From the NCBI GenBank assembly GCA_015657545.1, contig JADHZC010000002.1:1-54527 (forward strand): a stretch of DNA of 54,527 bases, read 5' to 3'. The translations under genes were made by a program, and so were the position numbers. Positions 47,580 to 54,527 of this stretch are shown here, piece after piece (the stretch's first letter is position 1; the number at the start of each line of letters is the position of its first letter). The notes under the pieces are model-generated. The model did no database searches. It was given only the letters and a program-made list of their open reading frames with translations, and was not told the origin of the DNA. This DNA is from Rickettsia sp. (lineage in GTDB: Bacteria > Pseudomonadota > Alphaproteobacteria > Rickettsiales > Rickettsiaceae).

Positions 47580-49070
47580 TTAAATATTTTTTAATATTTT
47601 TGTTAAATGCTGAATATCTTCCTTTATCTCAAGATCTAATTTTAATAAATTTTCTATTTTTTTTATAGCATGAAGAATTGTTGTATGGTTTCTTTTACCA
47701 AAACTATTACCTATATCTAGAAGACTTTTTGTTGTTAATGTTTTTGATAAATACATTGCAACTTGTCTTGGTAAAGAAATATTTTTTAATCTTCTGCTTG
47801 AAGCAAGATCAGATTTTTTTACGTTATATCTTTCAGATACTTTTTCTTTTATCTGTTCTAAAGTTATTATCTGAATATTAGATCTTATTAAATCTCTTAA
47901 TATTTCTTTAGTACTATCTAAAGTTATATCTTTTTTAACTAAGTTTTGATGAGCTAACACTTTATTAAGAGCACCCTCTAATTCTCTAACATTAGATTTT
48001 ATATTTTTAGCTAAAAATTCTATAACATTTTTAGGCATTTTTACTCCTATTTGTTCTATCTTGGATAACAAGATACCTAATCTTAGTTCATAAGTAGTGT
48101 TATGTACATCTGCTACTAATCCCCAACCTAATCTAGATTTAATTCTTTCTTCAACCTCCTCTAAATCTGATGGAGATCTGTCACAAGAAATAACAATTTG
48201 ACTATTATTATCAATAATAGCATTAAATGTGTGAAAAAATTCTTCCTGAGTACTATTTTTTCCACAAATAAATTGTATATCATCTATCATTAATATATCT
48301 ACAGATCTAAAATATTCTTTAAAAGAAACAACGTCTTTATTTCTTATGGATTTTACAAATAAATACATAAATTTTTCTGCAGAAATATAAATAATTTTTT
48401 TCTTAGGAAAATTTTGTTGAACATGCCAGGCTATAGCATGCATTAGATGAGTTTTGCCTAATCCTACTCCTCCATACAAAAAAAGAGGGTTAGAATCTAC
48501 GCTAGCATTATTAGATTCAGCTACAGCTAAAGAGGCAGCATATGCCAGTTCATTTGAAGAACCTACCACAAAATTTTTAAACGTAAATCTACTATCTAAA
48601 ATTGATTCTAAATTCTCAAAAATTATACAATTATTATTGCTATATTTAGGAAGATAAGAAATTTTTTTGGGTAAAGTATCACTTATTTTTGAAATATTGT
48701 TAGTAACAAGAGTATTTTTATAGATTTGCTTTTCAGTATTTTGTTCTTTATCAAAAGATTTATTTTCTCTTGTAATAATTTCTATTAATTTTATATTAGA
48801 ATCACATTCTTTGAATAAATTGCTAATTATATTTAGATAATTGACTTTTATCCAATTTTTAATAAAATTGCTAGGAACTGTTAATATAATTGATCCGTAA
48901 CTTGAAATTTCTAAAAATTCTATTTTACTGAACCAATTTTGATAAAAATATTCTCCATATATTTTTTCTAATTTTGCTAATATGTTACAGAAAAGGTCAT
49001 AGTGATAAGAGTTATTATTTTTACCAATTTCTGAAATATTAGAATGTAACATTCTATCTGATATATTCAT
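47580..49070 (-). CDS. dnaA: Chromosomal replication initiator DnaA
   Basis: AAA+ initiator that binds DnaA boxes and opens oriC. Domain I is at about 25-90 ([16 protein letters not shown]), a short linker follows, then the AAA+ domain with Walker A GGVGLGKT (200-207), Walker [10 protein letters not shown] and the sensor region, and domain IV with the DNA-binding signature [13 protein letters not shown] near the end. Length 496 is slightly long. It is divergent from sdhE. I see no cluster of DnaA boxes in the 150 nt upstream, so the origin is probably elsewhere. Confidence 0.97.
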   Translation of the reverse strand: MNISDRMLHSNISEIGKNNNSYHYDLFCNILAKLEKIYGEYFYQNWFSKIEFLEISSYGSIILTVPSNFIKNWIKVNYLNIISNLFKECDSNIKLIEIITRENKSFDKEQNTEKQIYKNTLVTNNISKISDTLPKKISYLPKYSNNNCIIFENLESILDSRFTFKNFVVGSSNELAYAASLAVAESNNASVDSNPLFLYGGVGLGKTHLMHAIAWHVQQNFPKKKIIYISAEKFMYLFVKSIRNKDVVSFKEYFRSVDILMIDDIQFICGKNSTQEEFFHTFNAIIDNNSQIVISCDRSPSDLEEVEERIKSRLGWGLVADVHNTTYELRLGILLSKIEQIGVKMPKNVIEFLAKNIKSNVRELEGALNKVLAHQNLVKKDITLDSTKEILRDLIRSNIQIITLEQIKEKVSERYNVKKSDLASSRRLKNISLPRQVAMYLSKTLTTKSLLDIGNSFGKRNHTTILHAIKKIENLLKLDLEIKEDIQHLTKILKNI

Positions 49071-49223
49071 TTAAAATCATAATTTTTATAATTCAAATAA
49101 CCAACTAATAATAATGATTATCTAAAAATGCAAGAGATAATTTTTATCATTTTTGATTTAACAAGTATAGGATATGATAGATAAAATCTAACATTTTTGC
49201 AACAAAGATCTAAAATAATTTTT

Positions 49224-49523
49224 ATGAAAAATTCTAAAGCCCTCATCAGAAAAAAATTGCTATTCAAATCTTTTTATAGAGGTATCAAAGAATTAGATTT
49301 TATTTTTGAATATTTTTTGAAAATTTTTCTTTTTAAATTAGATTATCCACTTTTAGTAGAATTAGATAAATTATTGGATTATCCTGAAGAAATTTTATAT
49401 CAATATTTTGTAAAACAACAAAAAAACAGCATTTTGATTGATATCAATCCCAAATTAATAAAAAAACTCAACTATGCGTTGAAAAATTTTCCTCATTTTA
49501 ATTGCAAAAATGAAAATAATTAA
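49224..49523 (+). CDS. sdhE: FAD assembly factor SdhE (DUF339)
   Basis: Small helical protein that helps attach FAD to succinate dehydrogenase. The RGxxExD signature is at residues 19-25 (RGIKELD), followed by the family's FIFEYFLKIFLF and LDYPLLVELDKLLDYPEEIL. With the ATG at 49224 the protein is 99 residues, the usual size; an upstream TTG at 49197 would add nine poorly fitting residues. Its stop TAA shares two bases with the convergent pssA stop. It is divergent from dnaA. Confidence 0.85.
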   Translation: MKNSKALIRKKLLFKSFYRGIKELDFIFEYFLKIFLFKLDYPLLVELDKLLDYPEEILYQYFVKQQKNSILIDINPKLIKKLNYALKNFPHFNCKNENN

Positions 49524-50326
49524 ACAGAAGTCTTATGTTTGTTTTTTCTATATTTTAAATATAAAATATAGATTGGTATGTTTATGAGATAAAGTACACC
49601 TAATACAGGTATTATATACCAAGGATATAATATTACTATTATGAATAATATTATAAATAAGCTCATTAAAAATGAAAAATATTCTTTATTTATTTTAAAA
49701 TTTTTTAATGATATAGTTCTGAAATTTCCAGCAGTTAAAAATGCTATAAATAAAATATAAATATTTAAGAATATTTTATAACCACTTATTTTGTAATCAA
49801 CAATATTTGTTAAATTAAATTCTAACATCATGGGAATCAATATTAAAATAGCAGCGCTAGGAGCTGGAATACCATAAAAATAGTTCAATTTATTTTTTAC
49901 AATATACTCTTCTTCTTCATTTTGTTCAGTAGTTAAAGATTTTTTACTTTTAATATCTTCGTTTAACAGATTAAATTTAGCTAATCTAATTGCTATACAA
50001 GCAGTGAAAAACATTGAACTTCCCCAAGCAATTAGATGAAACTCATAATGGTTAAATGCCCAAAGATATATCAATATCGCTGGAGAAACACCAAAATTAG
50101 CGAGATCACATAAAGAATCCAATTCAGATCCAAATTTACTAGAAGAATTTAGGATTCTTGCAATTCTTCCATCAATTCCATCTATAATTGCGGCTAACAA
50201 AATGCATAAAACTGCAATTTCCCATTTGCCAAGCAAAGCATATTTTATAGAACTTATTCCTATAATAAGACCACTAAGAGTTATCAAATTAGGAATTAAT
50301 ACTGAAAAGGGAATAGATCTTATCAC
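49520..50326 (-). CDS. pssA: CDP-diacylglycerol-serine O-phosphatidyltransferase
   Basis: Makes phosphatidylserine, the substrate of the Psd encoded just upstream. The CDP-alcohol phosphatidyltransferase motif D-G-x2-A-R-x8-G-x3-D-x3-D is exact: Asp52, Gly53, Ala56, Arg57, Gly66, Asp70, Asp74. The rest is hydrophobic, with about six to eight membrane segments and a basic C-terminus (YLKYRKNKHKTSV). Length 268 fits the PssA type rather than the shorter PgsA. It follows psd by 39 nt on the same strand, a standard psd-pssA pair. Confidence 0.93.
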   Translation of the reverse strand: MIRSIPFSVLIPNLITLSGLIIGISSIKYALLGKWEIAVLCILLAAIIDGIDGRIARILNSSSKFGSELDSLCDLANFGVSPAILIYLWAFNHYEFHLIAWGSSMFFTACIAIRLAKFNLLNEDIKSKKSLTTEQNEEEEYIVKNKLNYFYGIPAPSAAILILIPMMLEFNLTNIVDYKISGYKIFLNIYILFIAFLTAGNFRTISLKNFKINKEYFSFLMSLFIILFIIVILYPWYIIPVLGVLYLINIPIYILYLKYRKNKHKTSV

Positions 50327-50365
50327 TTGAAATTTTTTTCATTATTTTTAATTATATTTAAAAAA

Positions 50366-51079
50366 TTACTTTTTTATAAAAGTTAAATCAGATTCTGCTA
50401 TCTGTGAAGCAACATCGCATATGATTGTTTCTCCGCCTATGGTTGTTTGACCTACGGACACTTTAATGTTTGAGTCTTTAGGTAAATACATATCTACTCT
50501 ACTACCAAATCTTATAATACCAAATGTTTCTCCAGTATTTACATAAGAGTCTTCTTCTAAATCACACACTATTCTTCTAGCAATTAAACCAGCTATTTGT
50601 ACTAATATGATTTTGTGATCAAAATCGGTATTTTGTATTAACACTGATTGTCTTTCATTATGTATACTTGCTTTATCTAAAGAAGCATTAAAGAATTTTC
50701 CAGGAATATAATTTAATTTTAATATTTTTCCGTTATAAGGGATTCTATTTACGTGCACATTGAATATGTTTAAAAAAATGCTTACTCTAATCATTTTTTC
50801 ATCCTTGGCAAATTCTGCTTCAAATTCTTTAATAGGAGAAACTTCCTTTATAGATTGTATGATTCCGTCAGCTGGACTTACTATTAAGCCTTTTTGAATA
50901 GGGACTACTCTAGAAGGATTCCTAAAAAAATATATACAAATAAAACTTAAACATATACCTATGAAACCCAAAAAATTGTTAAATGTAAAAAAAATAATAG
51001 TTATTAATAAAAATGTTATTATAAAAACATATCCATCTGGATGAATAGTTTTATAAAGATTATTATAACGTTTTATCAT
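50366..51079 (-). CDS. psd: Phosphatidylserine decarboxylase proenzyme
   Basis: Produces phosphatidylethanolamine. The proenzyme self-cleaves to form a pyruvoyl group at the GS pair; here the site is Gly192-Ser193 in IIRFGSRVD, as in alphaproteobacterial Psd-A. The N-terminus has two hydrophobic segments (about 15-55), followed by [10 protein letters not shown] and [14 protein letters not shown]. Length 237 is typical (about 230). It is upstream of pssA. The XRE gene lies about 100 nt further upstream, also on the minus strand. Confidence 0.95.
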   Translation of the reverse strand: MIKRYNNLYKTIHPDGYVFIITFLLITIIFFTFNNFLGFIGICLSFICIYFFRNPSRVVPIQKGLIVSPADGIIQSIKEVSPIKEFEAEFAKDEKMIRVSIFLNIFNVHVNRIPYNGKILKLNYIPGKFFNASLDKASIHNERQSVLIQNTDFDHKIILVQIAGLIARRIVCDLEEDSYVNTGETFGIIRFGSRVDMYLPKDSNIKVSVGQTTIGGETIICDVASQIAESDLTFIKK

Positions 51080-51182
51080 AAAATTTTCTTATTTATTAAA
51101 AACAAAGCATATTTATATTTGGATAAAATTACATAAATATCTTACGCTTTGCAATAAAAATAGTTTAATTGTTTGAAAAATT

Positions 51183-51563
51183 TTAATGTTGATTATTTAA
51201 TTTAACAAGTGATTTTACTATATCGTTAACGGCCGATTGATATTTTTCGTTTTTTATTTTCATGAAATTTCTGGAAACTTCTATACACATTCTTTGATGA
51301 GTTGTATCTATTTTTTCTGATTTTGCTGTTGCTATATCATTATAAAAATAACTTACGTCTTGATTTAAAGCTTTTGCTATTAATACTAATCTACCTACAG
51401 AAATTCTATTAGTACCTTTTTCATATTTTTGTAATTGCTGATGAGTAACTTGAATTATATCTGATAATTGTTGTCTTGAAAAACCCTGAGATAATCTCAA
51501 GGAGTATATTTTTTTTCCTATAATTTTGTCAATTTCTTGAATAAATGCGTTTTTTCTAACCAT
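51183..51563 (-). CDS. XRE-family transcriptional regulator
   Basis: A 126-residue DNA-binding protein. The helix-turn-helix is at about residues 24-50 (RQQLSDIIQVTHQQLQKYEKG), followed by the Cro/CI-like NRISVGRLVLIAKALNQDVSYFY. It resembles a regulator widespread and conserved in Alphaproteobacteria rather than a phage repressor. The C-terminal 45 residues are helical with no further domain seen. Its targets are unknown. It is divergent from the uvrC pseudogene, with a 210-nt AT-rich gap between them. Confidence 0.85.
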   Translation of the reverse strand: MVRKNAFIQEIDKIIGKKIYSLRLSQGFSRQQLSDIIQVTHQQLQKYEKGTNRISVGRLVLIAKALNQDVSYFYNDIATAKSEKIDTTHQRMCIEVSRNFMKIKNEKYQSAVNDIVKSLVKLNNQH

Positions 51564-51774
51564 AATATATTGTATAATTTTAATTTAAAATAATATTAAC
51601 ATTAATTTATCATATTTTCTTTTTAAAATACAATCATTATTTAAAAAAAATTAATAAATATTGCAATTAAAACAACCAATTAATTTTTAATAAAAATTAA
51701 AAATCATTTATTGCAAAAAGATAAGAAATTCTATAAATAAAAAATACGATAAAATTAAAATTTCAGTAAATATT

Positions 51775-53560
51775 TTGAAAGGCAAAGAGATATTAAAAGT
51801 AACAATCTATAATGCGCCTTCTAGCCCAGGGGTGTATAAAATACACAACCATAATAATGAAATTATATATATAGGTAAAGCGAAAAATTTAAAAAATAGA
51901 TTGCAACAATATTTAATTTCAACTTCTATTAAAAATCATTTACTTCAAAATGAATTGTCGTTTATAAATTATGAAATAACAGATTCAGAATCTTCAGCTT
52001 TAATACTAGAAAGTGATTTAATTAAAATATTTAAACCCAAATATAATATTTTACTTAAAGATGATAAATCATTTCCTTTTATATTAATATAGATATTGAA
52101 AATAAATTTCCCACAATTAAAAAAATATAGAGGGAGAGATTTTTCTAAAGGTTTATTTTTTGGTCCATTTGTTTCTGCGTCTAAATTAAATTTAGTGTTA
52201 GATGAATTAACAAATATGTTAAACTAAGAACATGCAATGATCAATATTTTAATTCTAGAACGTGTACTTCAATATTTTATAATCATATGTGTTATGCACC
52301 TTGTGTATAAAATAACTGAAGCGCAATAAATAAGTATCAGGTAAAATCCTTTTTTTTAGGAAGAAAAATATATTACAAAAATTCTAAAAAAACAAATGGA
52401 AACTTTGATGTAGTTAAAATTATGAGAAGCATTTAAGAAGTTTTAGTAGATAAAATACAGCCTTGAAGAAACTCAATTTGAGTCTCAAAAGAAAAAGCTC
52501 AAATTACAAAATACTGATGTTAATATTTGTTACTTAAAGATGAATAGTTTCTATCCAAATTCTATATATCGTAATAGTAAGATTTTTGGTAGCAAATCAA
52601 GTAATGATACAAAAGAGGACTCTTTACAATCTATTTTTGAAACTTATAGTACAATTTTATAAACAATATTTATTACACAGAAGAATATATCCCACATGTA
52701 AAGAGAATTAAATATCAATTTAATGTGAGAACTCTATAATCAAAATAATAAAAAAAATAAAATTTTAGATCCCAAATCCAAAAATATTTTGATGTATTAA
52801 GATAACTCTAATACTCAGCTAAAATTTTCTATAGAAAATTAATATAAAAAAATACGCAACATTATCAAAATTTTTTACGCATAAAGAGCTTTTTGGATTA
52901 AAAAATATTCCGAAATAATAGAAATATATGATAATAGCCATATATTGGAGAATTTCCTGTAGCTGTTTTTATTGCTGTTACTCAAAATGGTTTTGATCAA
53001 AATAAATATAGAGTATTTAAAATATAAAAAAAGATGAAAATTTTGTAGCGGGAGATGACTATACATGTTAGAACACAATTTATAAGACGTAGATTTGATA
53101 AAAGAAAATTATTAATCAAAAGCTTCCTGATTTTATGATTATGATGGAGAATTACTCACAGAAATTGGTGTACAGTAAACTTTTAGAAGAATTAATCTCA
53201 AAATTAAATTTGTTTGTATGGCAAGGACAAAGAGAGAATCAGGTAAAAGCAATTTGTTAAGCTTGGATATGCACCAGTTTTTTTCTTTAAATAAAATTAT
53301 ATATATGAAATATGTGTGCAATTTTAAGAGAATCAAGCACTAATTTTGCATAAATTTCTCATAGAATGAAAGAAATAATAAAATGACTTTTTCATCTCTA
53401 TATTAAATAAAAATATAGGAAAAATACGAAAAAATGCTTTACTGAGATATTTTAGGTCTTTAATTCATTAAAAGCTGCATCAGAAGAAGAAAAATTCCAA
53501 AGTAGATGGTATTTAGTAAATCATTAGCTAAAAAATTATAGATATATTGCATGATAAAAA
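51775..53560 (+). pseudogene. uvrC: Decayed excinuclease ABC subunit C
   Basis: UvrC makes both cuts in nucleotide excision repair. The first 105 codons (from a TTG start) are a good GIY-YIG domain, with GVYKIHN, IIYIGKAKNLKNRL and FKPKYNILLKDDKSFPF. An in-frame TAG at 52090-52092 ends that frame. Downstream, homology continues through several frame changes: KYRGRDFSKGLFFGPFVSA (about 52120-52175), LRTCNDQYFNSRTC and CYAPCV (about 52215-52305), GEFPVAVFIAVTQNGFD in the RNase H-like domain (about 52945-53010), and IGKIRKNALLRYF in the helix-hairpin-helix region (about 53415-53455). The total span matches a full-length gene, so decay is by point changes and small indels. Confidence 0.85.
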
Positions 53561-54527
53561 TAAATTTTTTGTCTTCTATTGAAATAAAAATATTTCTAAA
53601 CATATTAAAACGCAGCTTCTAATTTTGCTTTTTCATTTGTATACCTGTTCTTTTTTATATTGATTGATAATAAGATCTTATCATCGGAAAACATTACCAA
53701 TATCAGGTAATTTAGTTCTGCATTCACATTATATTGCTAAATTTTGCTGTTTTAAACCTTTATTTCTTTTATTGGAATGAATATATAAAAACACCTTTAT
53801 TGAGAAATATACAATAATTTAGTTATTGTTTAGCTTTTGGTTGTTATTATAAAGTCCTCTTTTAGAAGATACTGAAAATTTTTTATACTGGTAAATGTTT
53901 AGACTTTAACTGAAAATATAATACAGAGGATTTTACATATTTTTTTCTGAAGCATATTTGTAATTTTTGAAATTTTTAAGAAATTATATTGAATAAGCAA
54001 ATTTAAAACTATCTTTTTTTTAAATTTTACATCTGTTTTACGTTTATTTAGTTATATATCCTTTTAATACTTTTACATATTTTTATTTATAAAGATATTA
54101 AAGTGTATAAAATTATCAAATCTTATATAAATATTTTCTATTATATACCAGAGCAAATATTAGTGTTTTTCTATAACCATGTATTGCTGGGTTCAATGAT
54201 TTTATTTTTTCTAAGTTTAAATAATTTATGAAATATTTACATTTTTTAATATTTTAATTTTTATTAGTAATCCTATTTTTATATAATAATTTTATTCATA
54301 TTTTATTGTAGTTTTTTTTGATTGTAAGCTCTCAGATTCAGTATATATAGAAATCAGATCTTTATTTGATGATTATCCATTTTGGCTTTTACTTGTTGTT
54401 GTATATGACATTATTTTAAAGACAGAATTATTTATAGAGAGACTTGTTTTGTTCATTATTGAAATTATAATCTACGCGAATGAATATTCTTGTAGATAAA
54501 TAATGCATCCTAGACCCTTTTGTTACA
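53561..54527. other. Decayed sequence to the window edge
   Basis: About 970 nt with no intact gene on either strand. Just after uvrC, at about 53583-53680, plus-strand frames read like the start of a PgsA-type membrane protein (KNIS, then SFVYLFFFI), which would fit the common alphaproteobacterial order uvrC-pgsA, but the frames are broken and the similarity is weak. The remainder shows nothing I recognise. Confidence 0.35.

Noticed and set aside
49071..49223. Replication origin beside dnaA
   Set aside because: No DnaA-box cluster is seen, and alphaproteobacterial origins are often far from dnaA.
49197..49223. TTG start for sdhE
   Set aside because: The nine extra residues do not fit the family; the ATG at 49224 gives the normal length.
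1..54527. CRISPR arrays, prophage and intact insertion sequences
   Set aside because: No regularly spaced repeats, phage structural genes or complete transposases were seen on either strand.

Overview
The window comes from a strongly AT-rich, gene-eroding alphaproteobacterium. The gene set fits an obligate intracellular Rickettsiales-like lineage: a stand-alone type I secretion ABC transporter with HlyD partner, GatCAB, FzlA, an XRE regulator, SdhE beside pssA/psd, long non-coding gaps and a decayed uvrC. Residual flagellar genes (fliO, fliP and a possible fliD) point to a lineage that keeps flagellar genes, such as Midichloriaceae-like bacteria. This placement is inferred from gene content only. 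No phage, CRISPR array or intact mobile element was seen.

Layout. 0.1-7.0 kb: infA; a large GltD/PyrK-type fusion flavoprotein; dnaE. 7.1-10.1 kb: a membrane-anchored glutaredoxin, an HU protein, clpP and clpX, followed by about 1.1 kb of apparently dead sequence. 11.2-19.2 kb: an outer-membrane porin, then pheS-pheT (4-nt overlap) and leuS. 20-24.7 kb: a soluble glutaredoxin, rpoZ, and a type I secretion pair (ABC ATPase plus membrane fusion protein), followed by another gene-free kilobase. 25.7-40.6 kb: a long, mostly minus-strand run of radC, map, gatB (frameshifted in a poly-A tract), gatA, gatC, bamE, a FliD-like gene, xerD, a plus-strand DUF1189 gene, fliP, fliO, fzlA, aspS and an oligopeptidase B. 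40.6-42.4 kb: a relic of an IS200/IS605-type TnpB element with an intact end hairpin, a strong stem-loop, and two small unrecognised genes. 42.4-49.1 kb: a DegP-type protease, tRNA-Ser(GGA), an exported STAND-like ATPase with a helical/TPR tail, dnaN and dnaA. 49.2-51.6 kb: sdhE, pssA, psd and an XRE regulator. 51.8-53.6 kb: a uvrC pseudogene traceable almost end to end, then decayed sequence to the window edge.

Most genes are housekeeping: translation (infA, pheST, leuS, aspS, gatCAB, tRNA-Ser, map), replication and chromosome handling (dnaE, dnaN, dnaA, xerD, HU), proteostasis (clpXP, degP, oligopeptidase B), envelope (porin, bamE, pssA, psd, fzlA) and thiol redox (two glutaredoxins). The least ordinary elements are the exported P-loop ATPase directly downstream of dnaA-dnaN, whose reading frame runs into a tRNA gene; the fused Nfn-like flavoprotein; the gatB poly-A frameshift; the two small lineage-specific genes set between strong stem-loops; and the fresh uvrC pseudogene.
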